64,000 nt of DNA from an uncultured Nocardioides sp. (GCF_947488025.1 NZ_CANKYS010000004.1:1-64000); one strand, 5' to 3'. Counted from the first letter of the stretch, positions 18,431 to 28,361 are shown. The notes: a model not told the origin generated them from the letters alone. Numbers and translations: made by a program.

Positions 18431-19051
18431 GTGGACCACGTGAGGCCCGTACCGGACGGGGCGCCCCAGGGCGCCCCGTCCGGGGGCGACGAGAAGAGAA
18501 GCGAAGCAGCCCGCCTCGCCGACCTGCTCCGGCAGGCGGCACTGGGCGACGAGGCCGCCTTCGCTGCGTTCTACGACGCGACGTCGGCCCGGGCGTACGG
18601 CCTGGCCCTCCGCGTGGTCCGCAACCCGGCGCACGCCGAGGAGGTCACCCAAGAGGCCTACCTCGACGCCTGGCACTCCAGCACGAGGTACGACGCCGCG
18701 CGCGGCAGCGCCGCCGGTTGGCTGATGACGATCGTGCACCGCAAGGCCGTCGACCGGGTCCGCTCGGTCGAGGCCGCCACGGCTCGCGACGAGACGTGGA
18801 ACCGGGAGGCAGCACCGACCGACCACGACCAGACCGCGGAGGCCGTCCACGCCTCGCTCGACGCCGCTCGGGTGCGCGGCGCGGTCGCCACACTGACCGA
18901 CGTGCAGCGCCAGGCCGTCGAGCTCACCTACTTCGGCGGCTACACGCACACCGAGGTCGCCACCTTGCTGGACGTCCCACTGGGGACGGCCAAGACCCGA
19001 ATACGCGACGGACTGATCCGCCTGCGGGACCTGATGGGAGTTGCCTCATGA
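18431..19051 (+). CDS. sigK: ECF RNA polymerase sigma factor SigK
   Basis: 206 residues. Region 2 (about residues 35-105) contains AEEVTQEAYLDAWHSS and WLMTIVHRKAVDRVRS. Region 4 (about 135-200) contains LTDVQRQAVELTYFGGYTHTEVATLL, the helix-turn-helix that reads the -35 box. It overlaps rskA by 4 bases, the standard sigma/anti-sigma pairing. The gene order fasciclin-sigK-rskA-amine oxidase-DUF1365-CFA synthase-DUF1295 matches the mycobacterial SigK region. The start is a GTG at 18431 (another GTG at 18440). A 14-bp perfect hairpin lies in the first 18 codons. Activity is expected to be held by RskA. Confidence 0.9.
   Translation: MDHVRPVPDGAPQGAPSGGDEKRSEAARLADLLRQAALGDEAAFAAFYDATSARAYGLALRVVRNPAHAEEVTQEAYLDAWHSSTRYDAARGSAAGWLMTIVHRKAVDRVRSVEAATARDETWNREAAPTDHDQTAEAVHASLDAARVRGAVATLTDVQRQAVELTYFGGYTHTEVATLLDVPLGTAKTRIRDGLIRLRDLMGVAS
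18452..18483. promoter_or_regulatory. GC-rich hairpin inside the sigK 5' coding region
   Basis: Arms 18452-18465 and 18470-18483 pair perfectly over 14 bases around a CCAG loop. No usable start codon follows before conserved region 2, so the hairpin is inside the translated part. It could end fasciclin transcripts or slow translation of sigK. Confidence 0.55.
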
Positions 19052-19782
19052 GCGAGATGGATGTCCACAAGCTCACAGGCGCCTACGCGATGGACGCGCT
19101 CGACGAGCTCGAGCGCGCCCGGTTCGAGCAGCACCTCGCCCAGTGCGAGGACTGCCGCGCCGAGGTCGCAGAGCTGCGCGAGACCGCGGCCCTGCTCGCC
19201 GAGACCACTGCCGTCACGCCTCCGGCGTCGCTGCGCGACTCGGTCCTCGCCGGCATCTCCCAGGTCCGCCCGCTCGCTCCGGAGGTGCCCGCCTCCCCCA
19301 CGCACGCCGCTCGCCCGGCAGCTCGGGGGCGGGGTTGGGTGCCCTTTCTGGTCGCGGCGGCACTCGCGCTCATCGTCGGGGTCGGCGCCCTGGTGACGCA
19401 GCCGTGGGCCCCGTCCGACGACGCCGAGCGCCTGACCGCGGCCGAGCAGGTCCTGCAGGCTCCTGACGCCGAGGAGGTGTCCGTCGACCTCGGCGAGGCC
19501 GGCCGCGCGACCGTCGTCCGCTCGAAGGCCCAGGACCGTGCGGTCATCACCACCGAGGACATGGTCTCGGCGCCGTCGGGCAAGGACTACGAGCTGTGGT
19601 TCATCGAGGGTGACGAGTTCGTCTCCGCAGGGCTGATGCCGGACGCCGCCGACCAGACGGTCGTCCTCGACGGCTCCGCCGCAGCGGCCGCGGCCGTCGG
19701 CATCACCGTCGAACCCGACGGTGGCTCCGAGCAGCCCACGAGCGACCCGATCGCCGTCTTCGACCTGACCGAGTCGACGTGA
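19048..19782 (+). CDS. rskA: Anti-sigma-K factor RskA
   Basis: 244 residues. The cytoplasmic N-terminus has the zinc anti-sigma motif H-x3-C-x2-C (His29, Cys33, Cys36). One membrane helix follows at about 96-118 (VPFLVAAALALIVGVGALV), then an extracytoplasmic RskA domain with DYELWFIEGDEFVSAG. RskA proteins bind SigK and release it after regulated proteolysis of the membrane segment. The gene is translationally coupled to sigK (ATGA) and to the amine oxidase downstream (GTGA). Confidence 0.92.
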   Translation: MSEMDVHKLTGAYAMDALDELERARFEQHLAQCEDCRAEVAELRETAALLAETTAVTPPASLRDSVLAGISQVRPLAPEVPASPTHAARPAARGRGWVPFLVAAALALIVGVGALVTQPWAPSDDAERLTAAEQVLQAPDAEEVSVDLGEAGRATVVRSKAQDRAVITTEDMVSAPSGKDYELWFIEGDEFVSAGLMPDAADQTVVLDGSAAAAAAVGITVEPDGGSEQPTSDPIAVFDLTEST

Positions 19783-21863
19783 CCCCTGACGTGCCACGCC
19801 GGATCGCCGTCGTCGGCTCCGGCGTGGCGGGGCTCACCGCTGCCTGGATCGCGTCGCGCACCGCGCACGTGACCCTCTACGAGGCCGACGACCGGCTCGG
19901 CGGCCACGCCGACACCCACCGGGTGACCACCCCCGACGGGGAGCTCGCCATCGACACCGGCTTCATCGTGCACAACCGCCGGACCTACCCCACGCTGCTG
20001 CGCCTCTTCGGCGAGCTCGGCGTGGCCACCCAGCCGTCGGAGATGTCGCTGTCGGTCAGCGACGCCGGCACGGGCGTGGAGTACGCCGGCGCGCTCGGGC
20101 CGCGCGGCCTCTTCGCCCAGCGCTCGTCCCTCCGCTCGCGCGAGCACTGGCGGATGCTGCTGGAGATCCCGCGCTTCCACCGCCGCGCGAAGGCCCTCCT
20201 CGCCGACGGCGCGGCGAGCAACTCCGCCGGTACGCGGGGTAGTTCGGGACGATCTGGGGGCAAATCGGCCGATTCGGCCACCATTTCGTCCCTAGATACC
20301 CCGACGAGCGGGGAGGACCAGACGCTGCGCGACTTCCTGCGCGAGGGCGGCTTCTCCGCCGGCTTCGTCCGGCACTTCATGGAGCCGCTGGTCGCGGCCG
20401 TCTGGTCGTGCGACCCGGCGACCTCGCTCGACTACCCCGCCCGCTACCTCTTCACCTTCCTCGAGCACCACGGGATGCTCGGCGTCTTCGACTCGCCGGA
20501 GTGGCGCACCGTCACGGGCGGCTCGGCGACGTACGTCGCTGCGGTCGCCGCCGGCCTGCAGGAGGTGCGCCTGGAGACCAAGGTGACGTCGGTGCGCGAG
20601 CTCGCGGACGGCGTCGAGGTCACCGACGGCAGCGGCGCGACCACCCGCGTCGACGCGGTCGTCGTCGCCACCCACCCGGCCCACGCCCTCGGCATGCTCG
20701 AGTCGCCGACCGACCTCCAGCGCGAGGTCCTGTCGGCCCTGCCCTACAGCAGCAACACCGCGCTCCTCCACACCGACGCCTCCCTCCTTCCCGACGCACC
20801 GGGGGCTCGCGCCAGCTGGAACTTCCACCGCCCGGCGGGCGGTTCCGGGGGCGTCACGGTCACCTACGACCTCACCCGGCTCCAGCGCCTGCCCACCGAC
20901 ACCCACTACCTGGTCACCCTGGGCGGCGAGGACCTCGTCGACCCGGCGAGCGTGATCGACCGGATGGAGTACGAGCACCCGCTCTACACGCCGGAGTCCG
21001 TCGCGGCCTCGCGCCGGCTGCCCGAGATCGACACCGCGCGGATCGCCTTCGCCGGGGCCTACCACGGCTGGGGGTTCCACGAGGACGGCGCGCGCTCTGG
21101 CCTCGCCGCGGCGACCCACCTCGGCCTCCCCTGGGTGCGGCCCGCGCGTGCGCTGCCCCGGCCGGGCCGCTTCGAGACCACCATCCGCCACACCCGGCGT
21201 ACCCCGTGGCGGCGCAGCTTCGAGCACCGCTCCACCTTCTGGCTGGTCGACCTCGACGACCTGCCCGACCACGGCGTGCTGGCGCGGTTCGAGGCGCGTG
21301 ACCACCTCGGCTCGCCCGAGCGCAGCCTGCGGCACAACGTCGAGTCGTTCCTCGCCGACAACGGCGTCTCGCTGGGCGACGGCGCGCGTCCCGGCACGAT
21401 CCTGATGGCCGCGCACCCGCGCTCGCTCGGGCACTGCTTCAACCCGATCAGCGTCTTCTGGTGCTTCGACGACCAGGGGCGCCAGGCGGGCGTCGTCGTC
21501 GAGGTGCACAACACCTACGGCGACCGCCACGCCTACCTCGTCCACCCCGACGAGCAGGGGCGGGCCCGCACCGACAAGGCGATGTACGTCTCGCCCTTCC
21601 ACGGCGTCGACGGCTGGTACGACGTCGCCGTCCCGATCCCGACCGACCGCCTCGACATCGCGGTCACGCTGCGCGGCCACGACGGCGGCGCGGCGTCGTT
21701 CAGCGCCGGTCTCACCGGCACCCGCAGCGACGTACCCCTGCGCCGGACCCTCGGCGCCACGCTGCGCGGCAGCGCACTGATCCGTGCGCACGGCATCTGG
21801 CTGTGGACCCGCCGGCTGCCGATCCGTCCCCGACCGACCCACCGACAGGAGGGCGTCCGATGA
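19779..21863 (+). CDS. FAD amine oxidase fused to DUF1365
   Basis: 694 residues with two domains that are separate neighbouring genes in mycobacteria (Rv0449c and Rv0448c type). Residues 1-430 are a flavin amine oxidase-like protein with the dinucleotide motif VVGSGVAGLTAAW at the N-terminus. Residues 440-690 are DUF1365, with HPRSLGHCFNPISVFWCFD. With the two CFA-synthase-like genes downstream, the set probably modifies unsaturated membrane fatty acids. A 69-bp palindromic element is inserted in frame at residues 153-175, in a loop before the conserved TLRDFLREGGFS block. The GTG start overlaps the rskA stop. Confidence 0.87.
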   Translation: MTPDVPRRIAVVGSGVAGLTAAWIASRTAHVTLYEADDRLGGHADTHRVTTPDGELAIDTGFIVHNRRTYPTLLRLFGELGVATQPSEMSLSVSDAGTGVEYAGALGPRGLFAQRSSLRSREHWRMLLEIPRFHRRAKALLADGAASNSAGTRGSSGRSGGKSADSATISSLDTPTSGEDQTLRDFLREGGFSAGFVRHFMEPLVAAVWSCDPATSLDYPARYLFTFLEHHGMLGVFDSPEWRTVTGGSATYVAAVAAGLQEVRLETKVTSVRELADGVEVTDGSGATTRVDAVVVATHPAHALGMLESPTDLQREVLSALPYSSNTALLHTDASLLPDAPGARASWNFHRPAGGSGGVTVTYDLTRLQRLPTDTHYLVTLGGEDLVDPASVIDRMEYEHPLYTPESVAASRRLPEIDTARIAFAGAYHGWGFHEDGARSGLAAATHLGLPWVRPARALPRPGRFETTIRHTRRTPWRRSFEHRSTFWLVDLDDLPDHGVLARFEARDHLGSPERSLRHNVESFLADNGVSLGDGARPGTILMAAHPRSLGHCFNPISVFWCFDDQGRQAGVVVEVHNTYGDRHAYLVHPDEQGRARTDKAMYVSPFHGVDGWYDVAVPIPTDRLDIAVTLRGHDGGAASFSAGLTGTRSDVPLRRTLGATLRGSALIRAHGIWLWTRRLPIRPRPTHRQEGVR
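20235..20303. repeat. 69-bp palindromic element (type B), in frame inside a gene
   Basis: The outer ends are imperfect inverted repeats: the right end reads TCCCTAGATACCCCG and the left end CGGGGTAGTTCGGGA. A second copy of the same 69-bp length lies at 34433-34501. In the gene's frame the undamaged left end would read GGT ATC TAG, a stop; here it reads GGT AGT TCG, so the stop is gone. Confidence 0.8.
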
Positions 21864-23209
21864 CCCTCGAGAAGAACCGTCCCGACGACACCCGCACCCA
21901 GGGCATGCCTGCCCTCGAGCAGCTCCCGTCCGGACCCCGCACCGCTGTCTCGGCCGCCGTCGCGCGCCGCCTCTTCCGCGCCGCCGTCGCCCGTCTCGAC
22001 GTGACGGTGGTGGAGGAGCCGACCGGACGCACCTACGGGCAGGGCGGGCCCGTCATGCGCCTGCACCGGCCCGAGGAGTTCTACGCCCGCGTGGGCCGCG
22101 ACGGCCTCATCGGCTTCGGCGAGGCCTACCTCACCGGCGCCTGGGACGCCGACGACCTGGCCGGCTTCCTCACGGTGCCGGCGGCCCGGATGGCCACCCT
22201 GGTCCCGGAGCCGCTGCAGCGGCTCCGCGCCCTCGTCATGCCCCGGCTGCCCCACCACCAGCGCAGCACCGAGGCCAACAGCCAGGCCAACATCTCGCAC
22301 CACTACGACCTGTCCAACGACCTCTTCGCGCTCTTCCTCGACGAGACGCTGAGCTATTCGTCCGCGCTCTTCGACACCTCCTTCGTCCCCGCCGGGAAGG
22401 GCCCCGGATCCGTCGGTGACCACCTGGTCGCCACTCCACCAGAGCCCACCGACACCGCCGACCCGACGCAGCACCACCCCGACCTCGCCGACGCCCAGGG
22501 CCGCAAGATCGAGCGCCTGCTCGACGAGGCCGGCGTGGGCGCGGGCACCCGGGTGCTCGAGATCGGCACCGGCTGGGGCGAGCTCGCCATCCGTGCCGCC
22601 CGCCGCGGCGCGACCGTCCACTCGATCACGCTGTCGGTGGAGCAGCTCGAGCTCGCCGAGAAGCGCATCGCCGCCGCCGGCTGCACCGACCGCGTCCACG
22701 TCGAGCTGATGGACTACCGCGCGCTCGCCGCCACCGGGGCGACGTACGACGCCGTGGTGTCGGTGGAGATGATCGAGGCCGTCGGCCACGAGTTCTGGGG
22801 CACCTACTTCAGCACCATCGACCGCGTGCTCGCACCCGGCGGCCGGGTCGCCATCCAGGCGATCACCATGCCGCACGACCGGATGCTCGCCACGCGTGAC
22901 GGCCACACCTGGATCAACAAGTACATCTTCCCCGGCGGCTTCCTGCCCAGCGTCGAGGTCATCGACCAGGTCACTCGCTCCGAGACCTCGCTCCGCCTGA
23001 CCGGCCAGCTCGCGATGGGCAGCCACTACGCCGAGACGCTCCGCCGCTGGGACCGTCGGTTCCTCGGTCAGCGCGAGGCCGTGCTGTCGCTCGGCTTCGA
23101 CGACATGTTCATGCGGGCGTGGCACTTCTACCTCGCCTACTCGCAGGCCGGTTTCGCCAGTGGCTACCTCGACGTCTCGCAGCTCACGTTCACCCGAGAG
23201 GACCGGTGA
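21860..23209 (+). CDS. Cyclopropane-fatty-acid-synthase-like methyltransferase (first copy)
   Basis: 449 residues. A mycolic/cyclopropane fatty acid synthase-type SAM methyltransferase: SQANISHHYDLSNDLFALFLD precedes SAM motif I, VLEIGTGWGELA, near residue 231. The SVEMIEAVG and WINKYIFPGG segments are typical. It resembles UfaA1 of the mycobacterial sigK region, which makes tuberculostearic acid by methylating oleate. Relative to the family it has a Gly/Pro/Thr-rich insertion of about 30 residues (about 175-212). It starts at an ATG with an AGGAGGG site and overlaps the upstream stop by 4 bases. Confidence 0.87.
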   Translation: MTLEKNRPDDTRTQGMPALEQLPSGPRTAVSAAVARRLFRAAVARLDVTVVEEPTGRTYGQGGPVMRLHRPEEFYARVGRDGLIGFGEAYLTGAWDADDLAGFLTVPAARMATLVPEPLQRLRALVMPRLPHHQRSTEANSQANISHHYDLSNDLFALFLDETLSYSSALFDTSFVPAGKGPGSVGDHLVATPPEPTDTADPTQHHPDLADAQGRKIERLLDEAGVGAGTRVLEIGTGWGELAIRAARRGATVHSITLSVEQLELAEKRIAAAGCTDRVHVELMDYRALAATGATYDAVVSVEMIEAVGHEFWGTYFSTIDRVLAPGGRVAIQAITMPHDRMLATRDGHTWINKYIFPGGFLPSVEVIDQVTRSETSLRLTGQLAMGSHYAETLRRWDRRFLGQREAVLSLGFDDMFMRAWHFYLAYSQAGFASGYLDVSQLTFTREDR

Positions 23210-23216
23210 CGACTCC

Positions 23217-24536
23217 GTGACCCAGACCGCGCCGCCCGCCGACGCCACGCTCACCTCCGCCGGGGTCGCCGACCGCCTCGCCGCGGCCGTACGACCCTTC
23301 ATCGGCGGCGACCTGCCGGTGCGCCTGCAGGCGTGGGACGGCTCCGTCGCCGGCCCCGCCGGCGCACCCCTGGTGTTGCTCCGCTCCCCCGACGCGCTGC
23401 GCCGACTGCTGTGGCACCCGGGCGAGCTCGGAGCAGCCCAGGCCTACGTCACCGGTGAGCTCGACGTGCCCGAGCAGGACGGCTGGGACCTCGGCTCCGC
23501 CCTCACCCACGCCTTCGCGGTGGGCGCCGAGCGCGGGCTGTCCGGCGTACGCCTCTCCCCGCGCGCCATGGTCGACGCGGTCCGCACCGCCGCCGGCCTC
23601 GGCGCGCTGGGCAGGCCCCCGGCCGCGCCCGCGTCGCAGGCCCGCATCAGGGGTCGCCTCCACAGCCTGGCCCGGGACCGGTCGTCGATCAGCCACCACT
23701 ACGACCTCTCCAACGAGTTCTACTCGTTGATCCTCGAGCCGCAGATGGCCTACAGCTGCGGCTACCACGCGACGCCCGACACCCCGCTCGAGGAGGCGCA
23801 GCGCGCCAAGCTCGACCTGGTCTGCACCAAGCTCGGGCTGGAGCGAGGCATGCGGATGCTCGACGTCGGCTGCGGGTGGGGCTCGCTGTCGCTCCACGCT
23901 GCCGAGCACTTCGGCGCGCAGGTCACCGGCGTGACGATCTCGGCCGAGCAGAAGAAGCTCATCGACGCCCGGATCGCCGAGCGGGGGCTGGGCGACCGTG
24001 TCGAGATCCGGCTCCAGGACTACCGCCAGGTCCCCGAGCGCGACCACTTCGACGCCGTCGGCTCGCTCGAGATGGGCGAGCACGTCGGCGCGACCAACTA
24101 CCCGACCTACGTCGAGGTGCTGCGCCGCGCGGTGAAGCCGGGCGGGCGGGTGCTGGTCCAGCAGATGTCGCGCCAGGGCGCCGGCGGCGGCAAGCACCCC
24201 GGGGGTGGGCCCTTCATCGAGTCGTTCATCGCGCCCGACATGACCATGCGGCCGGTCGGCGAGACCGTCGACCTCATCGAGTCCGGCGGGCTCGAGGTGC
24301 GTGACGTCCACGCGATGCGCGAGCACTACGTCCACACGGTCAACGGCTGGATCGACAACTTCGAGGCCAACCTCCCGCGGCTGACCGAGCTCGTGGGCGA
24401 GGAGGTCGTCCGCGTCTGGCGGCTCTACCTCGTCGGCGGCGCGCTCGCCTTCCGCGACGGCAGGATGGGCGTCGACCAGATCCTGTCCGTCCGTCCCGGT
24501 GCGGCCCACACCCTGCCGGCGGTCCGTACGTGGTGA
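23217..24536 (+). CDS. Cyclopropane-fatty-acid-synthase-like methyltransferase (second copy)
   Basis: 439 residues. SAM motif I is MLDVGCGWGSLS near residue 214, preceded by SISHHYDLSNEFYSLILE. GSLEMGEHVG and FIESFIAPDM segments follow. It is diverged from the first copy and lacks that copy's loop insertion. In Mycobacterium, tuberculostearic acid synthesis uses a methyltransferase that adds a methylene plus a separate reductase; here two methyltransferases and a flavoprotein are encoded together. The GTG at 23217 lies seven bases after the first copy's stop. The operon arrangement suggests work on the same lipid, but the division of labour is inference. Confidence 0.86.
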   Translation: MTQTAPPADATLTSAGVADRLAAAVRPFIGGDLPVRLQAWDGSVAGPAGAPLVLLRSPDALRRLLWHPGELGAAQAYVTGELDVPEQDGWDLGSALTHAFAVGAERGLSGVRLSPRAMVDAVRTAAGLGALGRPPAAPASQARIRGRLHSLARDRSSISHHYDLSNEFYSLILEPQMAYSCGYHATPDTPLEEAQRAKLDLVCTKLGLERGMRMLDVGCGWGSLSLHAAEHFGAQVTGVTISAEQKKLIDARIAERGLGDRVEIRLQDYRQVPERDHFDAVGSLEMGEHVGATNYPTYVEVLRRAVKPGGRVLVQQMSRQGAGGGKHPGGGPFIESFIAPDMTMRPVGETVDLIESGGLEVRDVHAMREHYVHTVNGWIDNFEANLPRLTELVGEEVVRVWRLYLVGGALAFRDGRMGVDQILSVRPGAAHTLPAVRTW

Positions 24537-25306
24537 GTGCCGCGCTGGTCGCGCTGCTCGCCGCCGCCGTCGTCATGGGGGCGACGGCGGCGGTGAGCCG
24601 TCGGGTCGACCGGGTCGCGGTGATCGACGTGGCCTGGGGACTGGCCTTCGTCGCGATCGCACTGGTTCTGGCCGTGCTGTGGCCCGACGCCCACTCGTGG
24701 CTCCTCGCCGCGCTGGTCGTCGGGTGGGGCGGTCGCCTGGCGTGGCACATCGGTCGCCGCTCGCGCGGCCACGGCGAGGACCCCCGCTACGAGAAGATGC
24801 TCGGTGGGCCCGGCTGGTCCGCAGGCGCCGGTCGCGTGCTCACTAAAGTGTTCCTGACCCAGGCCGTCGTCGCCTTCCTCATCTCCGCCCCGCTCCAGGT
24901 CGCGGCGGCGTACGACGTCCGCTGGTGGCCCGTCGTGGGGGTCGGCGTCGTGGTCTGGGCGGTGGGCGTGTTCTTCGAGGTCGTCGGCGACGCCCAGCTC
25001 GAGGCCTACAAGGCGAAGCCGCGGGAGTCGCGGCCGAAGATCCTCGACACCGGCCTGTGGGGCTGGACCCGGCACCCGAACTACTTCGGCGACGCCTGCG
25101 TGTGGTGGGGCCTCTGGATCGCCGGGGCGCTGGCCCTGGGCTGGCTGCCGGGCCTCCTCACCGTGTGGGCGCCCGCCGCGATGACCTACTTCGTGCGCAA
25201 CGTCACCGGGGCCAAGCTCCTCGAGCGGACGATGTCGCAGCGCGAGGGATGGGACGCGTACGCCGCCCGCGTGCCGCTGTTCGTCCCGCGTCCGCCCCGC
25301 GGTTGA
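24533..25306 (+). CDS. DUF1295 integral membrane protein (steroid-reductase-like fold)
   Basis: 257 residues with six to seven membrane helices. The C-terminal block GLWGWTRHPNYFGDACVWWG is the NADPH-binding signature shared by DUF1295, isoprenylcysteine methyltransferases and 3-oxo-5-alpha-steroid 4-dehydrogenases. The mycobacterial counterpart lies in the same sigK cluster (Rv0446c type). It could reduce an unsaturated lipid intermediate made by the CFA-like methyltransferases. The GTG start at 24533 overlaps the upstream stop; a GTG one codon earlier is equally possible. Confidence 0.85.
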   Translation: MSAALVALLAAAVVMGATAAVSRRVDRVAVIDVAWGLAFVAIALVLAVLWPDAHSWLLAALVVGWGGRLAWHIGRRSRGHGEDPRYEKMLGGPGWSAGAGRVLTKVFLTQAVVAFLISAPLQVAAAYDVRWWPVVGVGVVVWAVGVFFEVVGDAQLEAYKAKPRESRPKILDTGLWGWTRHPNYFGDACVWWGLWIAGALALGWLPGLLTVWAPAAMTYFVRNVTGAKLLERTMSQREGWDAYAARVPLFVPRPPRG

Positions 25307-25370
25307 GGCGCGCTCGGCGATCCCGGAGCACCCGGCTGGGGGGTTCTGCACGTCCGCCGGCCGCCCTCGG

Positions 25371-25937
25371 GTGACAATGCGCCATGTGGGTGAGCAGGAG
25401 GGGCTCGACTGCGCCGTCGAGGCGATGCAGGCGGGAGACGAGGCGGCGTTCCGCGTCGTCTACCGCCACGTCCAGCCACCCCTCCTGCGCTACCTGACCG
25501 TCCTCGTCGGTCCCGCCGAGGCCGAGGACGTCGCCAGCGAGGCGTGGGCGCAGGCCTTCCGCGACCTCGACCGGTTCAGTGGCGACGCCGACGGCTTCCG
25601 CGGCTGGATCACGACCATCGGCCGCAACCGGGCCCTCGACCACATCCGCCACGCCCGGCGCCGTCCGGTCGCCGACGAGCCGGTGGACGACCTCGTGGAC
25701 CTGCCCGACGACATCGACCTCGAGGCCGACGCCATCGGCCGGATCAACTCCGAGGCCGTCGTCCGGCTGATCGGCACCCTGCCCCGCGACCAGGCCGAGG
25801 CCATCATGCTGCGCACGGTGCTCGGCTTCGACGCCCCGACCGCAGCCCGCATCCTCGGCAAGCGCCCGGGCGCCGTGCGGGCCGCGGCCCACCGCGGCCT
25901 CAAGCAGCTGGCCAAGCGAATCTCCGAGGAGCCGTAA
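25371..25937 (+). CDS. ECF-family sigma factor
   Basis: 188 residues. Region 2 has VGPAEAEDVASEAWAQAFRDL and GWITTIGRNRALDHIRHARRR. Region 4 has LPRDQAEAIMLRTVLGFDAPTAARIL. The sequence differs clearly from SigK. The gene downstream encodes a single-helix membrane protein and lies 34 bases away, so the pair looks like a sigma factor with its membrane partner. Starts are a GTG at 25371 or an ATG at 25377. No promoter motif of the CCATCC type is visible upstream. The regulon is unknown. Confidence 0.85.
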   Translation: MTMRHVGEQEGLDCAVEAMQAGDEAAFRVVYRHVQPPLLRYLTVLVGPAEAEDVASEAWAQAFRDLDRFSGDADGFRGWITTIGRNRALDHIRHARRRPVADEPVDDLVDLPDDIDLEADAIGRINSEAVVRLIGTLPRDQAEAIMLRTVLGFDAPTAARILGKRPGAVRAAAHRGLKQLAKRISEEP

Positions 25938-25971
25938 CACCTGTGGACGCCGTGACGCTGAAGGGAGTGAG

Positions 25972-27084
<1,113 letters not shown>

Positions 27085-27196
27085 CCGGGCGGCGGCCGCG
27101 TTCCGCAGGACCGGACCTCGCACCCCGTACGTCGACCTCCCGCCGGCGTACGGGATCCCCCCAGAAGCGCGAGATCCACGTCCTACCAACGCACAG

Positions 27197-27233
27197 ACAA
27201 CGGCATGGCCCTCCCCCGGGGCCATGCCGTTGT
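27197..27233. terminator. Strong hairpin, likely terminator
   Basis: Perfect 15-base arms (27197-27211 and 27219-27233) with a 7-base loop lie about 110 bases after the low-complexity membrane protein gene and before the cupin gene. No long T-run follows. The rest of the 235-base gap shows nothing else clear. Confidence 0.65.
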
Positions 27234-27319
27234 CGCGTCCCGGCCCGCCCTCGCCCACCTCGTGCCGGACCTCCGCTGTCACCGGCAGGGGCTAGGTTCC
27301 TCAGCAGGGAGGGTCACCG

Positions 27320-27799
27320 ATGAGCTATCCACCACCGATCTACCACGGCGAGTCCGGCGAGGTGTCGGCCCGCGTCGTGCCGGCCGACCTCGAGCCGGCC
27401 GTGGTCTACCCCAACGGCAACAAGGTCTTCTACCTCGCGCAGGGCGCGGCGACCCAGGGCACGTTCGGCCTCTACCGGTGGGAGTTCGCGGGTCCCGAGA
27501 GCGGTCCCGGGGCCCATTTCCACCGCACCATCACCGAGTCGTTCTACGTCCTCGAGGGCACGGTCACGATCTACGACGGCACCCACTGGGTGCCGTGCCA
27601 CGCCGGCGACTTCGCCCACGTCCCCGCGGGCGGCATCCACGGCTTCCGCAACTCCGACGGCCCGGCCAAGATGCTGCTCCACTTCGCGCCGGGTGCGCCG
27701 CGCGAGGCGTACTTCGAGGGGCTCGCCGCGGGCATGGGCCGGCTCGACGGCGACGCCTACGACCGCTTCATGCGCGAGCACGACAACACCTGGGTCTGA
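27320..27799 (+). CDS. Cupin-domain protein
   Basis: 159 residues. A single conserved cupin barrel: the first cupin motif is HFHRTITESFYVLEGTVTIY, with the metal-binding His-x-His and Glu, and the second is HVPAGGIHGFRN. Small cupins act as isomerases, dioxygenases or binding proteins; no substrate is evident. The ATG at 27320 has a GGGAGGG site. It is followed 10 bases later by a PCMT-like methyltransferase gene with its own GAGGAGG site, so the two probably form an operon. Confidence 0.8.
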   Translation: MSYPPPIYHGESGEVSARVVPADLEPAVVYPNGNKVFYLAQGAATQGTFGLYRWEFAGPESGPGAHFHRTITESFYVLEGTVTIYDGTHWVPCHAGDFAHVPAGGIHGFRNSDGPAKMLLHFAPGAPREAYFEGLAAGMGRLDGDAYDRFMREHDNTWV

Positions 27800-27809
27800 G
27801 GAGGCCTGC

Positions 27810-28361
27810 ATGGACCCGGTCAGCGCCGCGTTCGACGCCACCCCACGCCGCGACTTCCTCCCGCGCGCCGGCCGGCGGCGAGCGTCGTACGACGGCCCGC
27901 TGGGGATCGCGGCGGGCCAGACCAACTCCCAGCCGCGCACCGTCGACGACATACTGCGGCTGCTCGACGTCCACCCCGGCCAGCGGGTGCTCGACGTCGG
28001 ATCGGGGTCCGGCTGGACGACCGCGCTGCTGGCGCACCTGGTCGGTCCCGCCGGATCGGTGCTCGGCGTCGAGCTCGAGCCGGAGCTGGTGGCGTTCGGT
28101 TCCGCCAACCTGGCGCGCACCGCTCGCCCGTGGGCGACGATCCGACAGGCCTCCCCCGACGTGCTCGGCGACCCCGCCGGGGCGCCGTACGACCGGATCC
28201 TGGTCTCCGCGATGGCCGACTCGCTGCCGCGGGTGCTGGTCGACCAGCTCGGGGACGACGGCGTCCTGGTGGTGCCGGTGGACGGGACCATGCTGCGGGT
28301 GGGCAACCCCGGCGCGGTCGTCACCGAGCACGGGCACTACCGGTTCGTGCCGCTGCGCTGA
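27810..28361 (+). CDS. Protein-L-isoaspartate methyltransferase-like protein
   Basis: 183 residues. A class I methyltransferase with the PCMT-type N-terminus (AFDATPRRDFLPRAGRRRA, then DGPLGIAAGQTNSQPRTV) and SAM motif I VLDVGSGSGWTTALLAHLVG. PCMTs repair isoaspartyl residues in aged proteins. The protein is shorter than the classical enzyme (about 210 residues), with a reduced C-terminus, so it may have another methyl acceptor. Its 3' end overlaps the convergent membrane protein gene by 25 bases. Confidence 0.78.
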   Translation: MDPVSAAFDATPRRDFLPRAGRRRASYDGPLGIAAGQTNSQPRTVDDILRLLDVHPGQRVLDVGSGSGWTTALLAHLVGPAGSVLGVELEPELVAFGSANLARTARPWATIRQASPDVLGDPAGAPYDRILVSAMADSLPRVLVDQLGDDGVLVVPVDGTMLRVGNPGAVVTEHGHYRFVPLR

